64,000 bases of DNA, taken from assembly GCA_951813515.1 (NCBI GenBank), contig OX638346.1:1357617-1421616 (forward strand), in the 5' to 3' direction. The notes below the pieces were generated by a model, which was not told the origin of the DNA, searched no databases, and saw nothing but the letters and a program-made list of their open reading frames with translations. Below, piece by piece: positions 16,950 through 26,638 of this stretch (the stretch's first letter is position 1; each line of letters starts with the position of its first letter). The position numbers were made by a program, and so were the translations under genes. This DNA is from an uncultured Pseudomonadales bacterium. Its GTDB lineage: Bacteria > Pseudomonadota > Gammaproteobacteria > Pseudomonadales > Azotimanducaceae.

Positions 16950-17855
16950 TCAAACGCGTTCTCTCAGTTCCGCCACTTCCTTGCGAAGCCTGGCCAATTC
17001 CGCCTGGTCCGCCTGTGCCCTCTGCCATATCGGCGCCGTGTGACTGTGTGGTCCGTAAGCGCTCGGCGGGGTGAGGATGGCGCGCTGATTCTCGGTCAGG
17101 TCGCCATAGTGGTCAGCGTTGTAGTAGCACGGCCCCCAGGCCACCGCGTGGGGGCAATACTTGTAGAACACGGTTCGCCGTTCTCCGCCGCCCTCCCAGG
17201 GCACCGTTCCGTGGGCGCAGGCTTCGGTGAAGATGATGGCATCGCCCGCCTCGGCATTGACCCGGTCCACGAACGGCGGCACGTCGGCCTGCTTCATGCT
17301 GACGCGCCGTTCCGGCGGCAGCGGAAAGTTCACCTTGTGACTGCCCGGGACGCATGCAAAGCCGCCGATCGAGGGGGTCACGTCGCTCAGCTCGAAAGCG
17401 GCGGTGATCAGGCCATTGAAGAACTTGCCGTTGTTGTAGCGGTAGTAGCATTGACCGCCGTCCGATGGTCCCACGATGTCCCTTGGACCTCCCGCGCCCT
17501 GGTGACCGCCGCCGTGAAGGTAGAGTCTGCTCGGATGCTCCTCGTTGACGACGTTGATGTAGTCGTGGTCCAGCCGGTAGCCGGCGCCGAGCAGTGTCTC
17601 GAGATAGGGGGCGATGGTTGGCAGGTCGATGAGATCGATGTAAGTGCCACCCCACTCCAGCAGGGAAGGCGCCGACCAGGCGACTTCCGAATCCGCCCGT
17701 AAGCCGGTCCGGTCCGAACCGAAGTGACGCCTTTCCCCGGCCTTGCGCCGGGCCTCCAGGCGCGCGGATAGATCTTCCACCTGTTCGGCCGATAGCGCAT
17801 TCTTCACGACGATGTAGCCGCGAAGATCAAAAAGGTATTTTTCTTCGTCGTTCAT
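16950..17855 (-). CDS. Phytanoyl-CoA dioxygenase (PhyH) family protein
   Basis: 301 residues, Fe(II)/2-oxoglutarate dioxygenase type. The double-stranded beta-helix region includes LYLHGGGHQG, GFACVPGSHKVNFPLP and AGDAIIFTEACAHGTVPW, the last providing the distal histidine. The usual HxD iron pair is not obvious; LHGGGH occupies that place, a variation common in environmental homologues. The C terminus carries a short coiled-coil-like tail (AELARLRKEVAELRERV). It is divergent from a secreted esterase gene; substrate unknown. Confidence 0.82.
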   Translation of the reverse strand: MNDEEKYLFDLRGYIVVKNALSAEQVEDLSARLEARRKAGERRHFGSDRTGLRADSEVAWSAPSLLEWGGTYIDLIDLPTIAPYLETLLGAGYRLDHDYINVVNEEHPSRLYLHGGGHQGAGGPRDIVGPSDGGQCYYRYNNGKFFNGLITAAFELSDVTPSIGGFACVPGSHKVNFPLPPERRVSMKQADVPPFVDRVNAEAGDAIIFTEACAHGTVPWEGGGERRTVFYKYCPHAVAWGPCYYNADHYGDLTENQRAILTPPSAYGPHSHTAPIWQRAQADQAELARLRKEVAELRERV

Positions 17856-17950
17856 CGGCCTGCCAATACCCTGTGCTGTGCGAGACCAGATATTCTAGGG
17901 AATTGCGCAATGGTCTGGCCATTGCGACCATAAGGACGCGCGGGGCAAAT

Positions 17951-19189
17951 ATGCCAATTTTCTTGATCACAGTGTTGTCTCTGGTCCTGGCGACTTGGGC
18001 GAACGGAGAAGAGTACGTGCCAGACGTTGATTCATTGCCGCAGGATGGCGTCCCGAAGGGCGTGGTGACAAAACACATCTGGGATGACAGTCGCATCTAT
18101 CCCGACACGACCCACGATTACTGGGTCTATGTGCCCGCCCAATACACCGACGCCGAGCCCGCTTGCGTGATGGTCTTCCAGGACGGCCAAGCCTACGTCC
18201 ACCTGGAAGGGCCCGTGAGGGCGCCGACCGTTTTCGACAACCTGATTCACAAGGGCGAAATGCCGGTGACCATCGGCATCTTCATCAATCCGGGCAGCAG
18301 CGAACACGTCGACGATCAACGTAGCGCACAGTATGTTCCGCTCACCGACGCCTATGCCCGGTTCCTGCTCGAAGAAATCCTCCCGGAGGTCGGCAAGGAC
18401 TACAACCTTGTCGACAACGCAGAGGGCCGAGCCATCGGCGGCATGAGCGACGGGGGGCTCGCCTCCTTCACGGCCGCGTGGGAACGCCCGGACGCCTTCA
18501 GCAAGGTCATCAGTCACATAGGCAGCTACACCCGGCTTCGCGGCGGGTCCGAGTATCCGTATCTCATTCGGCTGACCCGCGGAAATCCAAAACCCATTCG
18601 GGTGTTCCTCCAGGATGGAATGAACGACCTGAACCTCGAGCAGGGCAACTGGACGCTCGCCAATCTCAGCATGGAGTCCGCGTTGTCGTTCGCGCGGTAT
18701 GACTATCGGTTCGAGATGGGCACCGGCGGGCACAACCTGGCCCACGGCGGCGCGATCTTTCCCGATACGCTGCGGTGGATCTGGCGCGACTATCCCGGAG
18801 TGAAAGGCGCGGACGCTGCACCGTCCCTGGACGCCGTCATCGGTCAATGGGACGTCACCACCAACATCCTCGGCGAGGTCGGCAACAGCGTCCTGACCAT
18901 TGCTGCGCAGGAGGACGTGCTTGTGGCAACGCTCGTCGACGCCCGGGACGGTGAGATCGAGGTCGCCGCCATCAGCTTCGATGACGACATCCTGAGCTAC
19001 GAGTACGAAGCTCCTGCATCCCAGATGAGTTGGGTGCAAGTCAAGGGCGACGATACATCGAGCAGGATGCTTTTAACCCGGTTGAGGGTGTCGGCAGACA
19101 CGTTCAAGGGAGCAATGAGCGGCAAGGATAACGCTATCGACTACCCGGTATACGGCAAACGGAGAAGCAAGGCGACCAAGGCGGACTGA
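17951..19189 (+). CDS. Secreted esterase (esterase D/enterochelin esterase-like)
   Basis: 412 residues from the ATG at 17951, beginning with a signal peptide (IFLITVLSLVLATWANG). The catalytic domain shows YWVYVPAQYTD, the nucleophile elbow GGMSDGGLAS, and a C-terminal catalytic histidine near GGHNLAHG, as in the PF00756 putative esterase family. The last 90 residues add a beta-rich domain. Probably periplasmic or secreted and acting on ester-linked sugars or aromatic esters; the neighbouring glycosidase genes make polysaccharide de-esterification plausible. Confidence 0.82.
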   Translation: MPIFLITVLSLVLATWANGEEYVPDVDSLPQDGVPKGVVTKHIWDDSRIYPDTTHDYWVYVPAQYTDAEPACVMVFQDGQAYVHLEGPVRAPTVFDNLIHKGEMPVTIGIFINPGSSEHVDDQRSAQYVPLTDAYARFLLEEILPEVGKDYNLVDNAEGRAIGGMSDGGLASFTAAWERPDAFSKVISHIGSYTRLRGGSEYPYLIRLTRGNPKPIRVFLQDGMNDLNLEQGNWTLANLSMESALSFARYDYRFEMGTGGHNLAHGGAIFPDTLRWIWRDYPGVKGADAAPSLDAVIGQWDVTTNILGEVGNSVLTIAAQEDVLVATLVDARDGEIEVAAISFDDDILSYEYEAPASQMSWVQVKGDDTSSRMLLTRLRVSADTFKGAMSGKDNAIDYPVYGKRRSKATKAD

Positions 19190-19244
19190 GTAACCAGGGG
19201 CGCGGACACTTGCGGCACACCACAGGAGACCCGAATACTCGGGT

Positions 19245-21032
19245 TCATTCGCAGTTACCCGCTTCGATCCCCTCGTGGAGCACGGCGTATTCCTCCTTGT
19301 TCTGACCTGCGTCAGCGAAGGTCACCAGCCGGAACTCTTTCTCGATTCCATTTTGCGTGACCACCCGCGTGTAGACGGCGTCGCCCCACCAGCCCGATTC
19401 GGCGATGCCGCCGCCAGCTTCAACGGCCGTATCCGTGGCGAGAACCTGCGGCCCCCTGACGAAGGCGACCGCGTTGCTGGTCTTGTCGCCGTCGGGAACC
19501 CGGCGGATTTCAAGGGGGATCTTCACGCGCACCGTGTCCCCCGGCGACCAGACGCGCTCAATCTCGATCAGGCGGCCACGCGAAGGGGTGTGGGCCACTC
19601 CGTCAACTGTCGCCTCGAATCCCGGCGCCCAGGAGGGTGCGCGCAAGACGACCGAAAACCGGTCTGCCTGTTCCGGTTCCACCTGCACCTCAAGGTCGCC
19701 TGTTCGGGGATAGTCACCGCTGACATGCAGCGTGACTGTCCTGCGCCTGCGCCTCTCGCCGCTGCGGTAGGTCAGCACATGCCTGCCCGGAATATACTGC
19801 AACAGCGCCGGCTTGCCGTTCAGAACGCCAGACGCGAAAGTCGGAATCATCGCGATGCCGCGGGGAATGCTGCTGGAGCAGCAGGAAATCGCGGGGGTCA
19901 ACTTGGCGTCGTGACCGTTGTAGTGCTTGCGTCCAAGCAGCGGCACAAAGTAGGTCACCTCGCCGGTACGCGGAGACTGCGCGGCGAGCAGCGCATTGTA
20001 GGTCGTGCGCTCAAGTTCGTCGGCGTAGCGCACCTCACCCGTCAGTTCGAGGAGGTGGCGCGTCAGTTGCAGCCAGGTCACCGTGACGCAGCCCTCTCCG
20101 GCCGCCACGCCCGGCGGCAGCCTGTCATCCGGCGTGAACTTCTCGTGGTAGCTGGCTGTTCCGGTGATGTAGAGACGCTTCGTCGAGATGTCGTCCCACG
20201 CGTTCCTGCAGGCGGCAAGGTAACGCTCGTCGGGATCGACGCGGTACAACTCGAGTAGCCCCACCAGGTTCGACAGCATCTCGTAGGCCTTCCTGTTGGC
20301 GGTCCTGTAGACGTTCCCGTGTTCGAGCAGGCTCGTGAGAAGGTGACAGCCCTCCTCTTCGGACCTCCAGGTCTCGGGATCGCTTTCGTCTTCCCAGGCA
20401 TCGATGATCGCGTGACAGAACTCGAGGTATCGCGGCTCGCCGGTCAGCCGGTAAAGAAGGGCCATGGGCTCAAGCACGCTGGTCGTGGCCATGCCCTGGT
20501 GGGAACTGGCAAGTCGCATGCTTCTTTTTTCTACAACGAAAAGTTCATACATCAGGTCCGCCGCACGCCTGCTCGCCTCCAGCGCCGGTTCATGGTCGGT
20601 GGCCTGGTAGTAGGTGAGCAAGCCGATGAGGTTGTACTTGTGCGTCCAGACATCCCAGACCGGGCCGTCCCATCCGACCCCGTCTCCCTGGCCGAATTGG
20701 TCCGTCTCCTTGTACGTGCCCAGGTACCCATTCGGGAGTTGGGTGCCAATGAGCTTCGTGACGGTGGAGTCCAAGCGCGTCCGGAGCCGATCATCCCCCG
20801 TGAAACGCCACGCATGGGTTGCCGCATGCAGGTACTTTCCGACGTGCTCCCCGGCCCACCATTGCTTGCCCGGTCGATTGAGGTACGGGTCGAGAATCAT
20901 GTCCAGGTCCAACCGCAGCAGACGTTTCTCGACGTTGATTCTCATGCGGTCACCAATCCAGCCCTCGTACCGGGTGCCCCCCGGGTCGGCTGGCTCGAAG
21001 GCTATCTCTACCTTTGTCGGGACAGCGGACAT
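19245..21032 (-). CDS. GH127-like glycoside hydrolase (DUF1680, beta-L-arabinofuranosidase type)
   Basis: 595 residues from the ATG at 21032. An (alpha/alpha)6-barrel N-terminal half carries GEHVGKYLHAATHAW and GYLGTY. The predicted catalytic site has the Glu-x-Cys segment GEGCVTVTW and a Cys pair in AISCCSSSIPRG, corresponding to the zinc-bound cysteines of GH127. A beta-sandwich C-terminal half follows. No signal peptide. The start overlaps the stop of the upstream gene by one base (TGATG), so translation is coupled. The sugar specificity is inferred from the family only. Confidence 0.85.
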   Translation of the reverse strand: MSAVPTKVEIAFEPADPGGTRYEGWIGDRMRINVEKRLLRLDLDMILDPYLNRPGKQWWAGEHVGKYLHAATHAWRFTGDDRLRTRLDSTVTKLIGTQLPNGYLGTYKETDQFGQGDGVGWDGPVWDVWTHKYNLIGLLTYYQATDHEPALEASRRAADLMYELFVVEKRSMRLASSHQGMATTSVLEPMALLYRLTGEPRYLEFCHAIIDAWEDESDPETWRSEEEGCHLLTSLLEHGNVYRTANRKAYEMLSNLVGLLELYRVDPDERYLAACRNAWDDISTKRLYITGTASYHEKFTPDDRLPPGVAAGEGCVTVTWLQLTRHLLELTGEVRYADELERTTYNALLAAQSPRTGEVTYFVPLLGRKHYNGHDAKLTPAISCCSSSIPRGIAMIPTFASGVLNGKPALLQYIPGRHVLTYRSGERRRRRTVTLHVSGDYPRTGDLEVQVEPEQADRFSVVLRAPSWAPGFEATVDGVAHTPSRGRLIEIERVWSPGDTVRVKIPLEIRRVPDGDKTSNAVAFVRGPQVLATDTAVEAGGGIAESGWWGDAVYTRVVTQNGIEKEFRLVTFADAGQNKEEYAVLHEGIEAGNCE

Positions 21033-22441
21033 CACTCGAGACCTCCCTTTGCGCCGCCCAGGGAAAACGAAAATACTGTCGCCTCTCGGAACGCGAATTG
21101 CAGCCGGGCCGGCCTGGTCTTGATCGCGTCCAGGGCGCCATCGTTCCGCCACCGCACGTCGGCATCCGACACCGTACTCTTAAGTGGCTGGCTTTCGCCC
21201 AGCACCTGCTTTCCTTCGCCCAGGACACGCACGACTAGGCTGCCCCCTTCTGCAATGTTGGCTGAAACCCGGAGCGGGGCCGTTCCGTCAAAGATGGGCG
21301 TTGTCGTTACCGTCGCCGGCTCCGTCGCATCCGACGTCCTGTAGCCGGCGAAACCGTCTAGGCGCAGCGTCGCCAGGCAGAAGAACCCATTTCGCCAGCT
21401 AGTATGAAGCCCGTCGCTCCCGCCGTAGTACAAACGGATTTCGTCCTCCAGGAAGACCGGACACGCCGCGGCGTACACGCAACCCCAGTCACACTCGCCT
21501 TCGTCGCCATTCGCGATGAAGGGGGTTCCGGGAGACACGCGATGCCATGTTTTCGTATCCGGACTCCAGGTCAGCTCGGTCCAGACACGGTCCGTATCCT
21601 GGTCGTGAATGGCGACGAGTCCGATATATACGCCGCCGTGAAAAAAGACCGGCATCGCATATGGCTGTTGTTTCTCGTCCAACCCCTCCAACACGATCCG
21701 GGTCTTGTCCCAGTTCAGGAAATCGACGCTCGATGTCCACGCAACCTGGCGACCGAGCGGCTTGCTCCACTGGCGGGTTATTCCCACGTACCTTCCCAGC
21801 GTCGGCGCCCAGAAGGCGTTGTTGTGCGTATCTCCCGCGCTATTCGCTTCGGGACAGGCTATGGGAGGCTCCCAATGGATACCGTCGGCGGAGAACGCAA
21901 CGGAGAGGATCTCGGACTTGAGGATCGCCTTGTAACGGCGAGTCGGGTCCGGGTCCTTAAGGTCTTTGAAAATCCCTGCGCCATGGGGCCCCGCCTGAAG
22001 CGCCCAGGTGTCTCCGCCGCCTCGCCAGAGAATGTTGTTGGCTTTGCTTCCGTCGTATTCGACAAGCCCCAGGTCGGGCTTGATCCAGGTGAGACCGTCT
22101 TGCGAAGTGGCGTAGCAAATGGCCATTTCGCGGTTGCGAGGGGCTCGATATTTCACCTCTTCGCGCTGCTGGGAGCTCATCCCCTTCGACGAATTGTCGA
22201 CGATAAACGGGCTGTACCAGCACTTGTACAACCCCTCGTCGTCGTCATAAATGACGTTGGCGTAGAGATTGTCGAAGCGCATCTCCCATGGCTTGTCCTC
22301 ACCGAACAGGGGATTGCCGCTGTGCTTCCTGGCAACCCCCAGCGTGAGTTCCGCGTTCTGCGCATCTTCCACGATGCGAGTATCGAGGAGGAGGTATCGC
22401 CGCTGCGCCGACCCGTGCGCTCGCGTTCTGTCCTTGTCCAC
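21032..22441 (-). CDS. Five-bladed beta-propeller glycosidase-like protein (GH32/GH43-type fold)
   Basis: 469 residues from a GTG at 22441 that has GGAAGGA upstream; the frame stays open further but without a good start. Repeated blade motifs are visible (KCWYSPF, CYATSQDGLTWIKPD, FSADGIHWEPP, WSPDTKTWHRV, IRLYYGGSDG). The C-terminal ~90 residues form a beta-rich module (DGTAPLRVSANIAEG). The sequence fits the uncharacterised glycosyl-hydrolase-32/43-like propellers often encoded beside DUF1680 genes. The coupling to the GH127-like gene suggests they act in the same degradation step. Confidence 0.72.
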   Translation of the reverse strand: MDKDRTRAHGSAQRRYLLLDTRIVEDAQNAELTLGVARKHSGNPLFGEDKPWEMRFDNLYANVIYDDDEGLYKCWYSPFIVDNSSKGMSSQQREEVKYRAPRNREMAICYATSQDGLTWIKPDLGLVEYDGSKANNILWRGGGDTWALQAGPHGAGIFKDLKDPDPTRRYKAILKSEILSVAFSADGIHWEPPIACPEANSAGDTHNNAFWAPTLGRYVGITRQWSKPLGRQVAWTSSVDFLNWDKTRIVLEGLDEKQQPYAMPVFFHGGVYIGLVAIHDQDTDRVWTELTWSPDTKTWHRVSPGTPFIANGDEGECDWGCVYAAACPVFLEDEIRLYYGGSDGLHTSWRNGFFCLATLRLDGFAGYRTSDATEPATVTTTPIFDGTAPLRVSANIAEGGSLVVRVLGEGKQVLGESQPLKSTVSDADVRWRNDGALDAIKTRPARLQFAFREATVFSFSLGGAKGGLE

Positions 22442-22458
22442 TGTCTTTTCCTTCCGCG

Positions 22459-23331
22459 CTACGCCGTTGTGAAACTTCCGAAAAACGACCACATGACACG
22501 GTGCGTCGAAACACCGTTCAGGTTTTCCGGCCACCAGTGCCCCACCGTTTCCAGTCGATAGTGTTCGATTCGCGCTCCCTGTTCGCACACATCGTGGACA
22601 ACGTGCGTTTCACCTTCGGACACGGTCCGGCTCTCGTTCTGACAGTTGTACCGGTCGCGCCAGAATTGCACCAGGCTCGGTATGTCCCGCATCGTCCCGA
22701 CAGAGTCCCATGACTTCCAGTCCCACGTATCCCCGTACGCGATGATGCGATCCTCGACACCGTGAACGTGCATGATCGGAACGTTGCGTTCGGGATCACA
22801 GGATTTCGGCGAGACCGGCATGGTGCCGGCGAACGAGGCTATTGCCGCGAACCGGTCACTCATCTGGCACGCGAGTTCGTAGGAGAACATGGAGCCCAGC
22901 GAATAGCCGACCGCGTAGACCTCCGACGCATCGACCGGATGGCTGGATGCGATGTCATCGATCATCGCCTCGATATAGTCGATGTCCTGGCGCGACTGGG
23001 CATCGGTATTCAACTGCCACGCACCTTCGTTCGGCGGCACCAGTTTGCCGACCGGAAAAGCGAGGATGATCCCCTCCTGTTCCGCCAGTTCTTCCCATCT
23101 GTCCTGTTGCGGAAAGACCCAGCTTCCCGCGTCCCCACCCATCAGGAATACCAGGAGTGATGCGGGGCCCTCCGGCGGATTCGTCGGCACGAACAGGTGG
23201 TATTTCCTGTCCACGCCGTTCACGACGATCTCGTTGATCGGGTGGTGCTGCCTCCACTTCTCGTCACTGTTGACCCAGTAGGCAACGGCGGCGGCGATGA
23301 CGATACCCAGGACTATCAGCGCTTTCTTCAT
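22459..23331 (-). CDS. Secreted PHB-depolymerase/LpqC-like alpha/beta hydrolase
   Basis: 290 residues from the ATG at 23331, with an N-terminal signal anchor (LIVLGIVIAAAVAYWV). The fold is that of esterase-PHB-depolymerase/feruloyl esterase proteins: VNGVDRKYHLFVP, nucleophile elbow YAVGYSLGSMFS, IMHVHGVEDRII and a C-terminal GHWWPEN histidine. It starts the three-gene reverse-strand operon with the propeller (17 bases away) and the GH127-like gene. A decayed relative of its N-terminal part is at 30831-30962. Confidence 0.8.
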   Translation of the reverse strand: MKKALIVLGIVIAAAVAYWVNSDEKWRQHHPINEIVVNGVDRKYHLFVPTNPPEGPASLLVFLMGGDAGSWVFPQQDRWEELAEQEGIILAFPVGKLVPPNEGAWQLNTDAQSRQDIDYIEAMIDDIASSHPVDASEVYAVGYSLGSMFSYELACQMSDRFAAIASFAGTMPVSPKSCDPERNVPIMHVHGVEDRIIAYGDTWDWKSWDSVGTMRDIPSLVQFWRDRYNCQNESRTVSEGETHVVHDVCEQGARIEHYRLETVGHWWPENLNGVSTHRVMWSFFGSFTTA

Positions 23332-23469
23332 GCTATTCCTACGCAGACTAGTACAGGCAGGGGCAGCGTACCGCAACGCATCGCTCCTGATGGAGGCATG
23401 GCCGTTGAGGCCAGGCGATGCGTTCTATATTGTCACCCTCGCTGTTCCTGCCCAGAGAGAGTTCCAGTG

Positions 23470-24743
23470 ATGAATCCAATGATGCTTCTGGTTTGCATGC
23501 TGGTCTCCGTCAGCAGCGTAGCGGCAGACAACCAGGTCAACGACCCGCATCACGAGGGAGGATCAATGACGACGACGCTTGAACTACCCCAGGCAACGCC
23601 GGAAGAGGTGGGAATGTCCGGGGAACGACTGAACAAGGTCAGCGATGTCGTCCAGGAATTCATTGACGCAGGCCGTATTCAGGGTGCCGTGGTTGGTGTG
23701 GCGCGTCGTGGCAAAGTGGTCTATTTCGAGGCGCAGGGCGTTGCGAACGTCGAGACCCAGCAGCCACTGCAGATGGATGCGATGTTCAACATGGCTTCAT
23801 CCACGAAGCCGATTCTGGGCGTCGCGGCGATGATGGTGATCGAGGAAGGGAAGCTAAAGCCGTCTGATCCTGTCGAATGATATATACCTGAGTTCAGCGA
23901 TATGGCGATATAAAGGTAGCTGTCTTCGATGAGGTTGGTAAGGAACAATCCAAGTCCGAGAGAGCGCCGGAGTATCGGCTCGTTGACGTCGATCGTCCCG
24001 TCACCATCCACGATCTGCTGACGCACACTTCCGGCATCACGGGTCTCGCCCGCAGCAAGGGCGCAAAGAGGCCAAAGGCAAGGGATAGGAATGAAACCCT
24101 TGCCACCTGGATTCCAAAGGTCGCCGCAGGCCCGTTGAGTTTTCAGCCGGGGACGCAATGGGGCTATGGCGGCGGGCTAGATGTGGTGGCAAGGGTCATC
24201 GAGATCGTATCCGGCATGCCATTCAACGAGTTCGTGCAGGAGCGCATCTTCGACCCGCTGGATATGAAGGATACGCACTGGATCTTACCGAAAGACAAGC
24301 TGCCCCGAATGATGATCTTCGTCGAATGTAAGGCCGGCTCGCCCACCAAGTATTTCTCAGGCTCTGCCGGCCTCGTCAGCACGGCTCGGGACTATCTGCA
24401 TTTCGAGCAGATGCTGGTCAACAAGGGCGAGCTATTCGGCAACCGGATTCTCAAGCCCGAATCCGTCGAGATGATGTCGAGCGACCAGGCGGGGGACCTC
24501 TTCGGCAAAGCCGCTAAAGGCGGTTCGGGCATGGCATTTGGTTACACCGTAGCCGTCACCGTCAATCCGACATTGGCGAAAAACGGCCGAAGCGCAGGTG
24601 CTTTCGGCTGGGGCGGCGCTGCCGGAACCTCTTCATGGACGGATCCAAAAGAGGAGCTGGCTGTTGTCATCATGGTGCAGCAGCCCACGGGAGACTTGCC
24701 CACGAGGATCGCGGAGGTGGTTGGGGCGGCCATCGAAGACTGA
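23470..24743 (+). pseudogene. Broken beta-lactamase-family (class C-like) serine hydrolase
   Basis: An intact start (signal peptide from 23470) and SxxK motif (MASSTKPI) are followed by an in-frame TGA at 23878 in a codon likely once CGA. A duplicated 8-base unit follows (GATATGGC before GATATAAAG, about 23899-23906) and shifts the frame. From there a second frame continues the family (IHDLLTHTSGITGLA, WGYGGGLDVVARVIE, STARDYLHFEQML, GAFGWGGAAGT) to a stop at 24743. The internal ATG at 24135 could yield only a fragment without the nucleophile. Members hydrolyse esters or amides; this copy should be dead. Confidence 0.85.
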
Positions 24744-24797
24744 GGGTAGCGGAGCGCGTGTTATATTGCGGAGCCCGCAATAACACGGGGGAACGAG

Positions 24798-25811
24798 GTG
24801 GCCATACGGCTTGTGAGCGACGGGTTCATTGCTGCTTTCAGGGAGCATATTAGGAACGCGCAGAGCCTACGGGTGGCCTCAGCATGGTTGTCGGACAACG
24901 ATGCGCTGAAGGCGCTAGTTTCCCGAAGTGGGATCAAGGTCAAGGCCATTATCGGCACCTATGGAACATCGACCGATCCGGCGGCCCTAAAAGATCTGGT
25001 GGACAGGTTTGGTCACAAAAGCCTACGGATTGTGGCGCCACCTGAGTTGTACCACCCCAAGCTGTTCTTGTTCGAGAAGCAGGATCGAACCGTCGCGTGG
25101 ATAGGGAGTGCGAACTTCACCAAGGGCGGGGTGAAGACGAACACGGAACTGGTACTGGAAACTGACCAGGCGCGGACAGTGGCCCCATTGGAGAAGTGGT
25201 TCGACGATCAGTGGTTGGATCTGAAGGGCCAGAAAGTCGCCGCTGCCATACGGGAGTACGAGAAGCGGTGGCAGGCTGCGCCTAAGGAGCGTGGGAAAGA
25301 GGGTGACCCCTTGAGAGATCTGGTTGAGGGCCGAGAGATGCCATTGGTGGCAGGCGAGATCCGTATCCACCCTGAGCCGAAGGCCCGCAACCGCTTTCCC
25401 GGCGAGTTCCAGTTCGCTGACGGCCAGAGAGAAGCATACGACAGCATCGCGGATGGGCTTCGGCGGCTCCTGCGGAGGCTAGCAGAGGGGCGGGACGAGT
25501 TCTTCGAAAACTGCGCTCGGAAGCCCGCTTACAATAAGGGTCGGAATGAGGATCGCAAACGCCGTCTCATCAAGTGCAACACAAAGGAACGAGCACGGCC
25601 GAAACTCGCTGTACGACCGCAGATTTCCATAACGCGCCTCGCGGACTCCGAAACCGATGGCGAAGCGTGGTGGCTTTCCGAGGACACGAACACGCCGGGT
25701 AAGTGGGCAATGACCAAGGCGGCCGTCGAGGTCTTCAACGAGATGTCAGGCGACGGGCGACAGCTGACCCTGTTGGACGAATCTCTGAACTCGTGGCCCG
25801 GTACGATCTAG
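24798..25811 (+). CDS. Phospholipase D-like domain protein (probable nuclease)
   Basis: 337 residues from a GTG at 24798. The N-terminal half has one PLD motif: YHPKLFLFE (H86, K88) and WIGSANFTKGG, the arrangement of BfiI/NgoFVII-type PLD nucleases that dimerise to make an active site. RVASAWLSD near residue 30 is the other typical strand. The C-terminal half is charged and unassigned (KNRFPGEF-like region, then a basic stretch around 250-280 that may bind nucleic acid). It converges with a reverse-strand methyltransferase cluster, so a defence role is plausible. No helicase partner is present. Confidence 0.65.
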   Translation: MAIRLVSDGFIAAFREHIRNAQSLRVASAWLSDNDALKALVSRSGIKVKAIIGTYGTSTDPAALKDLVDRFGHKSLRIVAPPELYHPKLFLFEKQDRTVAWIGSANFTKGGVKTNTELVLETDQARTVAPLEKWFDDQWLDLKGQKVAAAIREYEKRWQAAPKERGKEGDPLRDLVEGREMPLVAGEIRIHPEPKARNRFPGEFQFADGQREAYDSIADGLRRLLRRLAEGRDEFFENCARKPAYNKGRNEDRKRRLIKCNTKERARPKLAVRPQISITRLADSETDGEAWWLSEDTNTPGKWAMTKAAVEVFNEMSGDGRQLTLLDESLNSWPGTI

Positions 25812-25914
25812 GCGATCGTCTCGCCGAACCATGAGCATAGAACTGCGTAAACGCCCAGGTTCCACGATCACCGCACTACAAGGTGTCGTTCACGTTGGTG
25901 ACCTGCCCGGGCAG

Positions 25915-26519
25915 CTAGGCTAGGCGCCACCGACTGGGTTCGGCCGGTTCGTGATGGCTTCGAGCCGCTTTCCAAGGAGCGACTTCAACTCGGTCGTATT
26001 GCTGTATTCTGGGCGCCTCTTGGGCCTCAGTCGGCGAGAGCAGATCGATCAAGTCCAAGACTATCACCCCCGCCTCATCGAACCCATCCCGAGCCTTCGT
26101 GGGGTCGTCGTACGGAACTCCTCGTGTGAGGGCGGATCCACACCCAACACGACATCCTCGTCGTGATGAACGTATACGCCACTGTGCCGATATTCCCTGA
26201 ACCGCACCCCCGCCAGCATCTTTCGGGTACTGTCCCGTAGCTCCTTCATGTCCGCTTCAGCAAGCAACGGCAACCGTCTCGCGGCGCCGGCAATGTCCAC
26301 GCTCAAACTCTTGATGGCAGCGCGCAATGCCTCCGATCGGCTCGAGTCGGACATGCTTTGCAGCTCGAGTCTCTCCTCAAGAGGCCATGTGTCCTCGTCA
26401 ACCACCTTTGTCGGAGTCGCCGCCGCGAAGTATCGCTTCCCGTCCTCAAGCAACGCCAACAGGCGAGGATCACCCTATTCTCCGTTCCTCAGGTCGCAGT
26501 TGACCCTCCGCTGCACCAT
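25915..26519 (-). pseudogene. Broken hypothetical gene (nonsense codon plus frameshift)
   Basis: Three consecutive pieces appear to belong to one protein. From an ATG at 26519 the frame gives MVQRRVNCDLRNGE, then TAG (26475-26477), then in the same frame GDPRLLALLEDGKRYFAAA through VVLGVDPPSHEEF. Near 26110 the sense reading passes to another frame (DDPTKARDGFDEAGVIVLDL, then IDLLSPTEAQ) and ends at 25915. The pieces read as a coherent helical protein but I recognise no family. It is downstream of the DUF7662-like gene on the same strand. The reconstruction is tentative. Confidence 0.45.
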
Positions 26520-26638
26520 GACTGCGGTGCTAGGCATCGAAAGACGCCGCATTGCAGCCGCACTCTCCGGCTGACGCAATGACCTCCGCATGGGCCAATA
26601 CGACACACGAAACGTGAGCAGATCGTCAGCGCTGATCC

